Source of the DNA: Methanocaldococcus vulcanius M7
Lineage (GTDB): Archaea > AGJL01 > Methanococci > Methanococcales > Methanocaldococcaceae
Assembly (NCBI RefSeq): GCF_000024625.1
Contig: NC_013407.1
Span: forward strand, 62,001-126,000
Reading direction: 5' to 3'
Length of the DNA stretch: 64,000 nucleotides
This document shows, piece by piece, positions 1 to 8,800 of the stretch (position 1 is the first letter of the stretch; each line of letters starts with the position of its first letter). The notes under the pieces are model-generated. The model saw only the letters and a program-made list of their open reading frames with translations. It searched no databases and had not been told where the DNA came from. The position numbers and the translations under genes were made by a program.

Positions 1-29
1 TTAAACAAAAAAGATATGGGGTAAAGATT

Positions 30-1178
30 ATGGTATCAAAACCGCATGGAGGGAAATTAATAAAGAGATTGTTATCTGAAAGAGATAAAAAAAGAATTTT
101 AGAAGAAAAGGAGGAATATCCAAAAGTTCGAATTAGAGAAGGGCTGGCAGTAGATTTAGAAAATATCGCTCATGGAGTTTATTCTCCTCTTGAAGGATTT
201 TTGATCGAAGAAGAATTTCAGTCAGTTTTAAATAATATGAGATTGCTGAATGATTTACCGTGGAGTGTTCCTATTGTTTTAGATGTTAATAAAAAAGAGC
301 TTAATTTCGGAGTGGATGATACGATTTTACTCTTTTACAAAGATATGCCAATAGCAGAAATGCATGTTGATGACATCTACAAATACGATAAAAAAGAATT
401 TGCTCAAAAGGTTTTTAAAACAACTGATTTAAACCATCCTGGTGTTGCTAAACTTATGAATATGGGGGAATATTTAATCGGAGGAGAGATTTATCTTTTA
501 AATGAACTACCAAATCCCTTTAAAAAATATACTTTAAGACCAACAGAAACAAGGTCTTTATTTAAAGAAAGAAAATTTGAGACCATTGTTGCATTTCAAA
601 CAAGAAATGTCCCTCATTTGGGGCATGAGTATTTACAAAAATTTGCTTTAACTTTTGTTGATGGGCTGTTTATAAATCCAGTTCTTGGAAAGAAAAAGAA
701 AGGTGACTATAAAGATGAAGTTATTTTAAAAGCTTATGAGACATTATTTGAACATTACTACCCAAAAGATTCAGCAGTTTTAGCAACAGTTAGGTATGAA
801 ATGAGATACGCAGGGCCAAGAGAAGCTATTCATCACGCAATCATGAGGAAGAATTTTGGATGCACACACTTCATTGTTGGAAGAGACCATGCTGGAGTTG
901 GGAATTATTATGGACCTTATGAGGCACAAGAAATATTCAAAAACTTCCCTGATTTGGGAATAACTCCAATGTTCTTTAAAGAATTTTTCTATTGCAGAAA
1001 ATGTAAGGGTATTGTTAATGAAAAGATCTGTCCTCATCCATTAGAAGATAGAAAATATTTCAGTGGAACAAAAATCAGGAATATGATTGTTAAGGGTGAA
1101 GTTCCTCCTGAATATTTTATGAGAAAAGAGGTCTATGAGGTTATAAAAAGTTTTGAAAATCCTTTTGTAGGTGATTAA
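30..1178 (+). CDS. sat: Sulfate adenylyltransferase (ATP sulfurylase)
   Basis: Makes adenosine 5'-phosphosulfate (APS) and pyrophosphate from ATP and sulfate, the first step of sulfate activation in the cytoplasm. The 382-residue protein has the family's ATP-binding signature FQTRNVPHLGHE (about residues 189-200) and GRDHAGVGNYYG (about 284-295), and the full length expected for a stand-alone archaeal Sat. A late Cys cluster (FYCRKCKG, then EKICPH, about 320-335) looks like a zinc site seen in archaeal and bacterial homologues. The ATG at 30 follows a GGGGTAAAG stretch, a moderate ribosome site. The stop abuts the ATG of the DHH gene at 1179, and APS kinase follows, so this is a PAPS operon. 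Identification is secure. Feeding of sulfation rather than sulfate reduction is inferred from the sulfotransferase at 4559; no APS or PAPS reductase is visible here. Confidence 0.95.
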   Translation: MVSKPHGGKLIKRLLSERDKKRILEEKEEYPKVRIREGLAVDLENIAHGVYSPLEGFLIEEEFQSVLNNMRLLNDLPWSVPIVLDVNKKELNFGVDDTILLFYKDMPIAEMHVDDIYKYDKKEFAQKVFKTTDLNHPGVAKLMNMGEYLIGGEIYLLNELPNPFKKYTLRPTETRSLFKERKFETIVAFQTRNVPHLGHEYLQKFALTFVDGLFINPVLGKKKKGDYKDEVILKAYETLFEHYYPKDSAVLATVRYEMRYAGPREAIHHAIMRKNFGCTHFIVGRDHAGVGNYYGPYEAQEIFKNFPDLGITPMFFKEFFYCRKCKGIVNEKICPHPLEDRKYFSGTKIRNMIVKGEVPPEYFMRKEVYEVIKSFENPFVGD

Positions 1179-2111
1179 ATGCTAATTATTCATCACTGGG
1201 ACACTGATGGGATTGTCTCAGCAGTTTTAGCTATTAAAGCTTTAAATTTGGAGGATTTTATAAATATTACTCCACCAATTGGAGAGTTTAGATTTGATAA
1301 TAGGATTTGGAAAGAGATTGAAAAAGCAGAAAAAATTTATGTTTTGGATTTAAATCTTCCTCAGGAAGTCGAAAATATAGAGAAAGAAACAATATTTATC
1401 GATCATCACATACAAAAAAGGATTAAAAACCCTTATGTTAAGCAGATAAATCCAGTTTTAGATGGGAGAGATTTTCCTTCAGCATCTTTTGTAGTTTCAG
1501 AATACTTTTCCTTATGGAATTATTTATCAGCACTTGGAGCAGTTGGAGATATTGGAGAAAGAGCATTTAGCATTAAAAAAGTTTTAGAGCTTTTAAATGA
1601 AAAAGATATTAGCAAAGAGGAAGCTTTAAAATTAGTTCAGTTAATTGATTCCAACTACATTGTTATGGAAAGAGAGTCAGTAGAGAAATCTGTAAATGTT
1701 ATTTTAGAATTAGAACCAAAAGAACTCTTAGAATATGAAAAATGGAATAAAAACGTGGAAATGATAAATAATGCAATTGAAGATGCAATATCAAATATTA
1801 AAGTAAAAGATAACATTGCCTTTATTGAATTTGAGAGTAAATTTAACATTATCTCAAAAGTTGCAAGGAAGGTTGTCTGGGAAATGAGTTATGATGGAGC
1901 AATAGTTGTAAATAAAAACTTTAATGGAAAAGGTCAGATATACTTTAGAATTTCATCTAATTTAGTGGATAAAATAAAAATGAATGAGATCATCAACACA
2001 TTAAAATCTAAGGGCTTTAATGCTGGGGGAAAGAAGGATGTTTTAGGATGCATCTGTGATAAAAAAGAGATTGATGAGGTTTTAAATGTCATTAAAAAAT
2101 ATAAATGCTAA
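1179..2111 (+). CDS. DHH-family phosphoesterase, probable PAP phosphatase
   Basis: A 310-residue DHH/DHHA1 phosphoesterase related to RecJ and NrnA. Visible metal-binding motifs in order: HHWDTDG near residues 5-11, VLDLNLP near 56-62, IDHH near 73-76 and GAVGDIGE near 120-127. The C-terminal DHHA1 region carries the glycine-rich stretch NAGGKKDVLG. The gene lies directly between sat and cysC with no spacing to sat, and its ribosome site AGGTGATT sits in the sat 3' end. Known from the family: some DHH enzymes hydrolyse 3'-phosphoadenosine 5'-phosphate (PAP), the by-product of PAPS-dependent transferases, and a DHH-type PAP phosphatase has been described in a related methanogen. Inference: this one removes PAP made by the downstream sulfotransferase. 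An oligoribonuclease or RecJ-like role cannot be excluded from sequence alone. Confidence 0.75.
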   Translation: MLIIHHWDTDGIVSAVLAIKALNLEDFINITPPIGEFRFDNRIWKEIEKAEKIYVLDLNLPQEVENIEKETIFIDHHIQKRIKNPYVKQINPVLDGRDFPSASFVVSEYFSLWNYLSALGAVGDIGERAFSIKKVLELLNEKDISKEEALKLVQLIDSNYIVMERESVEKSVNVILELEPKELLEYEKWNKNVEMINNAIEDAISNIKVKDNIAFIEFESKFNIISKVARKVVWEMSYDGAIVVNKNFNGKGQIYFRISSNLVDKIKMNEIINTLKSKGFNAGGKKDVLGCICDKKEIDEVLNVIKKYKC

Positions 2112-2140
2112 AAAATAAATATTGGAAAATAGGAGATAAT

Positions 2141-2662
2141 ATGGTAGGATTTACAATATGGCTTACTGGTCCAAGTGGAGCGGGAAAGACAACACTCGCA
2201 AGGGCATTAAAAAATAGATTTAAAGAGATGGGATATAATGTTGAAATTTTAGATGGGGATGAAATTAGAAACACTTTGTATCCTAATTTAGGATTTAGTA
2301 AAGAGGCAAGAGAAATGCATAATAAGATTGTAATACATATGGCTAAATTGCTATCAAGGAATGGAGTAATTGCTATTGTTTCTTTAATTTCCCCTTACAA
2401 ATCTGTTAGGGACTATGCAAGAAAAGAAATTGAAAGATTTATGGAAGTTTATGTTTATGCTCCTCTTGAAGTTAGAATTAAAAGAGATCCTAAAGGACTT
2501 TATGCCAAAGCATTAAAAGGAGAGATTAAAGGACTTACTGGATATGATGGTACATATGAAGAACCAGAAAATCCAGAAGTTAAAGTTGATAGTTCTAAGA
2601 TGAATGTAGATGAGGAAGTTGAGTTGATAATAAAAAAGGCAAAAGATCTTGGATATTTGTAA
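2141..2662 (+). CDS. cysC: Adenylylsulfate (APS) kinase
   Basis: Phosphorylates APS at the 3' position with ATP to give PAPS, the sulfuryl donor. The 173-residue protein has the P-loop GPSGAGKTT near residues 8-16, the ILDGDEIRN motif near 36-44, and the LISPYKSVRDYAR region near 83-95 that marks CysC. An upstream in-frame ATG at 2105 overlaps the DHH gene, but the ATG at 2141 follows AGGAGATAAT at 2131-2140 and starts the conserved domain, so it is chosen. The gene is third in the sat-DHH-cysC set, and the 3' end is overlapped by the ribosome site of the transporter. Full length for a stand-alone APS kinase, with no fused sulfurylase domain. Confidence 0.95.
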   Translation: MVGFTIWLTGPSGAGKTTLARALKNRFKEMGYNVEILDGDEIRNTLYPNLGFSKEAREMHNKIVIHMAKLLSRNGVIAIVSLISPYKSVRDYARKEIERFMEVYVYAPLEVRIKRDPKGLYAKALKGEIKGLTGYDGTYEEPENPEVKVDSSKMNVDEEVELIIKKAKDLGYL

Positions 2663-2672
2663 AGGTGATTTT

Positions 2673-3431
2673 TTGCATGAGATAATTTTTGTTATTTTAG
2701 GATTTGTGGTTGGGGTTGTTGTGGGGATTACAGGTATTGGAGGAGGCGTTTTAATGGCTCCCTCTTTAATACTTTTAGGTGTTGAGCCAATAATTGCCAT
2801 AGGAACTGATTTACTTTATGCTGCAATAACCAAGGGATTAGGTGCCTATTTTCATAATAAAAAAGGTAATGTAGATAAAAATATTGCTTTAAAATTATTT
2901 TTTGGTAGTTTTCCAGCTATTATTCTTGGTGCTATAATATTAAGAGTTGTCAATAGAGATGAAATAAACAGTTTATTAACTATAATGCTAAGTATTATAC
3001 TGATCCTTACATCAATCATAAATTTAAAAAAGGAATTTTTTTACTCTTACAGAAAGAAATGCTCGTCAAAAATCTTACTATTTTTTGGATTTATAGTGGG
3101 GTTGGTGGTTCAATTTACATCCATCGGTAGTGGGGTCTTAATTACATTTGCATTGATGAATTTTACAGACCTATCTTCAAGGGAAATTATTGGGACAAGT
3201 TTATTTTATGGACTTTTATTGACTTTTTTTAGTAGTTTAAATTATATGAGCTTAGGAAATGTGGATTATATGCTTGCCCTATTACTAATTCTTGGAACTG
3301 TACCTGGAGTATATCTCGGATCTATAATTAATTCAAAAATAAAGCCAAAAAATTTAAGAAAGATAATTTCCATTATGATCTTAATTGTTGGGATAATCAT
3401 TTTAGTTAAACAAATTGTACGCCAACTATAA
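2673..3431 (+). CDS. TauE/SafE-family membrane transporter
   Basis: A polytopic membrane protein of 252 residues in the TauE/SafE (DUF81) family, whose members move sulfite, sulfoacetate or other sulfur-containing or organic anions. About eight hydrophobic helices are visible. The family's glycine-rich repeat occurs twice: [17 protein letters not shown] near the N-terminus and [16 protein letters not shown] in the second half. The TTG at 2673 is preferred over a TTG at 2649 because AGGTGAT at 2663-2669 stands just before it. It follows cysC by about ten bases, so it is probably in the sulfation operon. Inference from context: it brings in sulfate for Sat or exports a sulfur oxyanion; direction and substrate cannot be read from sequence. 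Confidence 0.85.
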   Translation: MHEIIFVILGFVVGVVVGITGIGGGVLMAPSLILLGVEPIIAIGTDLLYAAITKGLGAYFHNKKGNVDKNIALKLFFGSFPAIILGAIILRVVNRDEINSLLTIMLSIILILTSIINLKKEFFYSYRKKCSSKILLFFGFIVGLVVQFTSIGSGVLITFALMNFTDLSSREIIGTSLFYGLLLTFFSSLNYMSLGNVDYMLALLLILGTVPGVYLGSIINSKIKPKNLRKIISIMILIVGIIILVKQIVRQL

Positions 3432-3466
3432 TTATTCAAAAAATGAAAAAACGTATTGGTGAAATC

Positions 3467-4447
3467 ATGAGAACTATTTTAGTTACTGGTGGTGCTGGTT
3501 TTATTGGCACTAATTTGATAAAAAGATTATTAGAAGATAATAACAAAGTTATTTGTATTGATAATAATTATACTGGAAGGTTAGAAAATATAAAACAGTT
3601 TTTAGACAATCCAAATTTTAAGTTTATTAAGCATGATATAACAAAACCAATTAAAATTGAGGGGGAATTGGATGAAATTTACAACTTAGCCTGTCCTGCT
3701 TCTCCTCCACACTATCAAAAAAACCCAATTTTCACATTAAATACATCTATCTTTGGTATAATTAATATCTTAGAGTTGGCAAAAAAACATAATGCAAAAA
3801 TTTTACATGCTTCAACCTCAGAGGTTTATGGAAATCCATTAGAACATCCACAAAAAGAGAGCTACTGGGGGAATGTTAATCCTATCGGTCCGAGAGCATG
3901 TTATGATGAGGGAAAGAGAGTAGCAGAGACATACTGTTATGAATACTGGAAAAACTTTGGATTGGATGTTAGGATTGTTAGGATTTTCAACACTTATGGG
4001 CCGTATATGGACCCAAATGATGGAAGGGTTGTAAGTAATTTTATAATTCAAGCGTTAAAAAATGAACCATTAACTGTCTATGGGGACGGGAAACAGACAA
4101 GAAGTTTCCAATACATTGATGATTTAATTGAAGGAATGTTGAAATATATGGAGATGGATAAAGAAGGATTAGAAAATAAATTAAAAAGCAAATTTAATTG
4201 GGATACCATTCCAGTGCTAAATATGGGCAATCCAGAAGAATTTACCATCTTAGAATTGGCTAATAAGGTTTTAGAACTAATTCCTGAAAGTAAAAGTGAA
4301 ATTGTATTTAAACCACTGCCAAAAGATGACCCTGTTAGGAGAAGACCAGACATAACAATGGCTAAGGAAGTTTTAAGTTGGAAGCCAAAGATTAGGTTGG
4401 AGGAAGGGTTAAAGAAAACTATTGAGTATTTTAGGGAGATTGTTTAA
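3467..4447 (+). CDS. NAD-dependent sugar-nucleotide epimerase/dehydratase, UDP-glucuronate decarboxylase-like
   Basis: Extended short-chain dehydrogenase of 326 residues acting on a nucleotide sugar. The NAD-binding TGGAGFIG motif is at residues 6-13. The catalytic triad is visible as STSEVYG (Ser/Thr) and YDEGKR (Tyr, Lys, about 141-146). YDEGKR, the [11 protein letters not shown] segment and [10 protein letters not shown] match UDP-xylose synthase (UDP-glucuronate decarboxylase) more closely than dTDP-glucose dehydratase or GalE. The ATG at 3467 follows GGTGA at 3458-3462 and starts right at the conserved strand, so it is preferred to the ATG at 3443. It sits between the PAPS genes and the sulfotransferase and glycosyltransferases, so it probably supplies a pentose or related sugar for the surface glycan. 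Exact product is inferred. Confidence 0.8.
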   Translation: MRTILVTGGAGFIGTNLIKRLLEDNNKVICIDNNYTGRLENIKQFLDNPNFKFIKHDITKPIKIEGELDEIYNLACPASPPHYQKNPIFTLNTSIFGIINILELAKKHNAKILHASTSEVYGNPLEHPQKESYWGNVNPIGPRACYDEGKRVAETYCYEYWKNFGLDVRIVRIFNTYGPYMDPNDGRVVSNFIIQALKNEPLTVYGDGKQTRSFQYIDDLIEGMLKYMEMDKEGLENKLKSKFNWDTIPVLNMGNPEEFTILELANKVLELIPESKSEIVFKPLPKDDPVRRRPDITMAKEVLSWKPKIRLEEGLKKTIEYFREIV

Positions 4448-4558
4448 TTAACATTTGAAATATTTAATTATATTTATATTATAAGATTACATCATTTTTT
4501 AAATTTTTAAAAATTTCTTTATAATTTAAAGAATAATATTTAAAAGGTGAGTAAATAC

Positions 4559-5482
4559 ATGGAAAAGACCATAAATTTTATAGGCATTGGAACACCAAAA
4601 AGTGGAACTACATGGTTGGCAAAATGTCTTTCTGAACATCCAGAAATATTTATTCCTGAGAAGAAAGAGATACACTTTTTCAACAAATATGATTATTGTG
4701 AAAAATTTGAATTTGAAGAAAATTATAAAAAAGGGATAGAATGGTATTTATCTCATTTTAATTCTGAAAAGCCAATTAAGGGGGAGTTTTCACCATCTTA
4801 CTTTTCTGATCCATTGGCATATAAAAGAATAAAAGAACATTTTCCAAACATTAAGTTAATTGTAATTTTTAGAAATCCCATTGAAAGGTTATATTCAAGC
4901 TACTTTTATGTATTGCCTTCATCATTTGTATTAAGAAAGTATTTTGAAGAACTAAAAAATTTAAAATACATAACCTTTGAAGATTATCTAAAAGTGGCTA
5001 AGTGGGATATAGATATTGGATTTTATTATAAACATCTTCAAAAATGGCTGTCCGTGTTTGATAGAGAGCAAATTTTTATATGTTTTCATGACGATATTGT
5101 AAATAATCCAGAGAAATTATTAAAAGATCTCTATGAATTTTTAGGTGTTAATGAAACAAGCTATATTCCAGAATCATTAAAAAGAAAGGAAAATGTAGGA
5201 GTTCTTCCAGATACTTCTTCTAAATGGTATAAATTATTCAATAAATTTGAAATAATGTTCTCAAAAAGTTTATACAAATATCCACAAGTTTATAATGTAG
5301 TTAGAAAACTGAACTTGGGAAAAATTTATCAAAATATGTATAAAAAATTAGCATATAAAAGAGACAAAAAGCCAGAAATGAGAAAAGAAACAAAAGAATA
5401 CTTAATAAATTTATATAGAGATGATATACTCTCACTAAGCGAATTTACGGGAAGGGACTTAAGCCATTGGTTAAAAATTTAG
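4559..5482 (+). CDS. PAPS-dependent sulfotransferase
   Basis: Transfers a sulfuryl group from PAPS to a hydroxyl or amine of an acceptor. The 307-residue protein has the 5'-phosphosulfate loop GTPKSGTTWL near residues 10-19, the 3'-phosphate motif VIFRNPIERLYSSY near 101-114, and a late basic segment typical of heparan-sulfate-like or bacterial glycan sulfotransferases. The ATG at 4559 is chosen because AAGGTGA at 4544-4550 lies in front of it; a GTG inside that site at 4547 is unlikely to be the start. A roughly 110-base gap upstream may hold a promoter. With sat and cysC a few kilobases upstream and glycosyltransferases directly downstream, the acceptor is most likely a surface glycan. The acceptor is an inference; the enzyme class is clear. 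Confidence 0.9.
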   Translation: MEKTINFIGIGTPKSGTTWLAKCLSEHPEIFIPEKKEIHFFNKYDYCEKFEFEENYKKGIEWYLSHFNSEKPIKGEFSPSYFSDPLAYKRIKEHFPNIKLIVIFRNPIERLYSSYFYVLPSSFVLRKYFEELKNLKYITFEDYLKVAKWDIDIGFYYKHLQKWLSVFDREQIFICFHDDIVNNPEKLLKDLYEFLGVNETSYIPESLKRKENVGVLPDTSSKWYKLFNKFEIMFSKSLYKYPQVYNVVRKLNLGKIYQNMYKKLAYKRDKKPEMRKETKEYLINLYRDDILSLSEFTGRDLSHWLKI

Positions 5483-5490
5483 GTGAAAAT

Positions 5491-6555
5491 ATGAAGATTT
5501 TGTTTTTAAATACTCTTCATTCACATTATCTTAAAAATACACTCTATATTGGATTAAAAAAAATATTGGGAGAAGACCTTGATATTTTCCCATATCCTAA
5601 TATTGATAACGATTCTTTTACAGTGAAATATGATGAGAAAAGTTTTTTAGATTGGAAAGGAATTAAAGAAAAAATAGATAGCGATTATTATGATTATATA
5701 ATTTTAGAATGTATAAACCAACATACTGCTAAATATGTTAAATATGTGTTAAAAAATAATCATAAGAGAAAAAATATAATTGTTGTAGATTTTGGAGATT
5801 TTCCCTATATCAAAAAAATTATACTAAATAAAAAAGTCATTGCATATTTTAAGAGAGAAAAACTTATGGATAATTTGAAAGCCCACATTTATCTCAAAAA
5901 ACATTTGCCAGGGATTTTGCATTATAATTGTAATATATTATCTAAATGCTTATCAGAACCATTTATTTTAAATGAGTTATATATTTCTCCATCCAATATT
6001 TTTAAAAGCAAAAAACTACGACCTATTCCATTAGGTGTTATAAATTTAGAAGAATATTGCCCTTGGTTAAGAAATATTAAAAAGAAAGAAAAAGAATACG
6101 ATGTCTCTTTTATTGCAACTCCAAACACTAAGGAAAGAAAGATTATTTTTGACGTATTAAAAGAATTAGAAAAAGAATATGATGTAAAATGCTACACAAA
6201 TAAGGGAAGTTTAAAGTTTGAGGAGTATTTAAAAATAATATCTCTATCAAAAATTTCCATAAACACATACGGCTATGGTGTAGATACTTTTAGATATTAT
6301 GAAGTACCCTACTTAAATACGATGTTATTAACAAAGAAGCCAATAATTGAAATTCCCAACAATTTTATTGATAGAAAATCGGCTGTTTTTTATAACAATG
6401 TTAGTGAAGTTAAGAATTTAATTCTTCACTATTTGGAAAACGACAAATGGAAAAAGATAGCAAAAGAAGGAAATACTCATGTAAATAAATATTTTGTAGA
6501 TGAAAAATTAGCCAAATATCTTTTAAATATAGTTGAGGGTGAATTAAATGAATAA
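5491..6555 (+). CDS. Glycosyltransferase, CgeB-like GT-B fold
   Basis: Putative glycosyltransferase of 354 residues. The second half reads like the Glyco_trans_1_2 / CgeB C-terminal domain: DVSFIATPNTKERK, then a region with SLSKISINTYGYGVDTFRYYE and a late TKKPIIEI segment, followed by the family's closing helix (DEKLAKYLLNIV). The N-terminal half is poorly conserved. The ATG at 5491 follows AGGTGAAAAT at 5481-5490 and is preferred over an upstream start at 5467 that would overlap the sulfotransferase. The end overlaps the next gene by 8 bases, so the two are translationally coupled. Donor and acceptor sugars are unknown. Membership of the surface-glycan cluster is inferred from neighbours. 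Confidence 0.7.
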   Translation: MKILFLNTLHSHYLKNTLYIGLKKILGEDLDIFPYPNIDNDSFTVKYDEKSFLDWKGIKEKIDSDYYDYIILECINQHTAKYVKYVLKNNHKRKNIIVVDFGDFPYIKKIILNKKVIAYFKREKLMDNLKAHIYLKKHLPGILHYNCNILSKCLSEPFILNELYISPSNIFKSKKLRPIPLGVINLEEYCPWLRNIKKKEKEYDVSFIATPNTKERKIIFDVLKELEKEYDVKCYTNKGSLKFEEYLKIISLSKISINTYGYGVDTFRYYEVPYLNTMLLTKKPIIEIPNNFIDRKSAVFYNNVSEVKNLILHYLENDKWKKIAKEGNTHVNKYFVDEKLAKYLLNIVEGELNE

Positions 6556-7582
6556 TATCCTGTTATCTCTTGTGGTGGTAACAAACAATAGAAAGGAGGA
6601 TTTAGAAAATTTATTGGACAGTATTTTAAATCAAAAAGACGTTGAGAGGAGTTTGTTTGAAATAGTTATTGTAAATAACGGAGAAGATATAGGAGATTTA
6701 ATAAAAAAATACGAAAAAAAGTTAAATATAAAATATATAAAAAATAATGGAAATCTTGGGGCTTCAAAAGGTAGAAATATCGGAGTTAAAAATTCAAAGG
6801 GCAAATATATTCTATTTTTAGATGATGATAACTACTTACAAGATGAATATATTTTAAAAAATATCATAGAAAAAGACATCGAATTGTTAGAAAAAGATAA
6901 TAAAATCGGTGCTATAAGGTATGCGACTGAATATCCAATATACAAAAATGGAAAAAGGATAGGTTATGAATATACAGTTTGTGAATTAGATACAAAAACT
7001 AAAAAATCATTTGATATTCCAAATAATATAAAACTATTAAAAGAAAATTCAATATATTTTTATTTAAATCATTTTGCAACATGTGGTGTTTTAGTTAGAA
7101 AAGAAGCTTTTGAAAAAATAAATGGCTTTGATGAAAATATGTTTGTATATGCAGAAGATATTGATTTGTCCATTAGGCTTTGGATCAATAATTATAAAGT
7201 ACTTTTAAACCCATGGATAATAATAAGGCATAACGAAACTCCCAAAAAAAGAAATAACTTATGGAGAGAATATCAAATGACGAAAAATCAGATTTTAATG
7301 TTGTATAAAAATTTTCCTATGTTTTTATTTTTATTCTATACAATAAATTGGCTAACTATTCAAAGTATTTTATCGTATAAAAATTTAAAACAAAAAGAAC
7401 CAGATATTACTTTTTTACAAATGTATAGGGAATTTTTAAAAGGGACGAAGGAAGCTTTTAAATTAATATTTATACAAAGAAAAGTAAAAAGAAAACCAAT
7501 GTCATTTAAAATGTGGAAATATATAAGATTTGGAATTCCAAAGGAAAATATAAAAATATTAAAGGAAAAAGGATTATTATAA
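6548..7582 (+). CDS. Glycosyltransferase family 2
   Basis: A GT-A fold transferase of 344 residues. The N-terminal strand LLSLVVVTNNRKEDL is the nucleotide-binding start of GT2 enzymes, NLGASKGRNIGVKNSKGKYILFLDDDN holds the DXD-type metal site (LDDD near residues 94-97), and FVYAEDIDLSIRLW is the acceptor-side ED motif found in rhamnosyltransferase-like members. A hydrophobic stretch (FLFLFYTINWLTIQSIL, about residues 258-274) suggests membrane contact. The start overlaps the preceding gene and is preceded by GAGGGTGAAT. The end overlaps by 6 bases the convergent glycosyltransferase on the minus strand. Linkage and donor cannot be told. Confidence 0.85.
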   Translation: MNNILLSLVVVTNNRKEDLENLLDSILNQKDVERSLFEIVIVNNGEDIGDLIKKYEKKLNIKYIKNNGNLGASKGRNIGVKNSKGKYILFLDDDNYLQDEYILKNIIEKDIELLEKDNKIGAIRYATEYPIYKNGKRIGYEYTVCELDTKTKKSFDIPNNIKLLKENSIYFYLNHFATCGVLVRKEAFEKINGFDENMFVYAEDIDLSIRLWINNYKVLLNPWIIIRHNETPKKRNNLWREYQMTKNQILMLYKNFPMFLFLFYTINWLTIQSILSYKNLKQKEPDITFLQMYREFLKGTKEAFKLIFIQRKVKRKPMSFKMWKYIRFGIPKENIKILKEKGLL

Positions 7583-8800
7583 AATTGACTTATAAAAATC
7601 TACATGTTCTTTTGCTTTCTTTTCAGCATCAAAGTTTAGTGCCCATTTCCTTGCTTTTTTTCCAAATTCATTTCTCAAATCTTCATTTTCTATAAATTCT
7701 TTTATTTTACAATATATTTCATAAGAATCTCTTGGTTTTACTAAAAGTCCTGTTTCTCCATTTTTAACAACATTTGGAATCTCCCCCGTTAAGGAAGAAA
7801 TTACTGGCAAGCCACACATTTGGGACTCAACATAAACAAATCCATACTGCTCAAGCCAGTGGATATTTGGGTTTGGTGTTAAAACAAAAATATCTGCCAA
7901 ATTATAATAATCAGGAAGGTTAAAATAATCAAGGAATCCCAAAAATTTTATATTTTTCTTAATTCCAAAAGTTTCAGACAATTCTATTAATTTAATTTTT
8001 AAGTTTCCAGAACCTAATATTAACCAATAGATATCAATTTTATTGCTATACTCTTCAATTAATTTTTTTACAGCCCAAAACATATCAATATATCCTTTTT
8101 CATATTCAATCCTACCAATAGATAATATAAAAAATTTTTTATTATTGTTGTTTATACCTACTTTTTTAGCATATTTTTCTTTTAATTGTTCTTTTTCTTC
8201 ATCAGAATATGGTTTGAATATCTCTGAATCAACTCCATAATATATAGTTTTAATTTTATTTTTATCCCAACCTTCCAAAATTAACGCATTTTCAACAGTT
8301 TTTGATTTTGATAGTATCTTATCACAATTTGCTAATGAATATCTTTTATTTTTTTTGTGGTAGATTCTCTCTATCTTAAATAAAGAAAAAGGAGTTCCAA
8401 GGTATGAGAAATATTCCCAATTATATGGCAAATTTTCCCATGTCTCTACAATTGTTTTATAACCATATTTCTTAGAACATCTAACAATATCAACTGTATA
8501 TGGAGTAAATGGTTCTAAGGTATGGACGATATCAAAATCTCCTTTTTTTAATATTTCTTCAAAATTCATAACTTTATTTCCAATAGAAAAAAAGTAATTT
8601 AAAAAATCCAGTGCAAGAGGTATATTAGCAATATCTTTTATTCTTTTAGCATCATAGTGCTTTATTTTATATTTTTCTAAAAAATTTTTTCCTTCTATTG
8701 GTAAAACATAAAAATCAATTCCGAATTTATCATAATATTTAAAATTTTGATATAGCCATGGTGCATAATTGCCCACATACAGCACTTTAATTTTTTCCAT
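7577..8800 (-). CDS. Glycosyltransferase family 4
   Basis: A GT-B retaining glycosyltransferase of 407 residues. The C-terminal donor domain shows SIGRIEYEKGYIDMFWAV near residues 230-247, KFLGFLDYFNLPDYYNLADIFVL near 285-307, and the E-x7-E type region FVYVESQMCGLPVISSLTGEIPNVV typical of GT4. The ATG at 8800 follows GTGGGGATAT on the minus strand and is preferred to an in-frame ATG at 8821. The start lies inside the 3' end of the upstream family 9 gene, so the two are coupled. It is the last gene of a five-gene minus-strand glycan set that converges on the plus-strand set. Substrate unknown. Confidence 0.88.
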   Translation of the reverse strand: MEKIKVLYVGNYAPWLYQNFKYYDKFGIDFYVLPIEGKNFLEKYKIKHYDAKRIKDIANIPLALDFLNYFFSIGNKVMNFEEILKKGDFDIVHTLEPFTPYTVDIVRCSKKYGYKTIVETWENLPYNWEYFSYLGTPFSLFKIERIYHKKNKRYSLANCDKILSKSKTVENALILEGWDKNKIKTIYYGVDSEIFKPYSDEEKEQLKEKYAKKVGINNNNKKFFILSIGRIEYEKGYIDMFWAVKKLIEEYSNKIDIYWLILGSGNLKIKLIELSETFGIKKNIKFLGFLDYFNLPDYYNLADIFVLTPNPNIHWLEQYGFVYVESQMCGLPVISSLTGEIPNVVKNGETGLLVKPRDSYEIYCKIKEFIENEDLRNEFGKKARKWALNFDAEKKAKEHVDFYKSIL

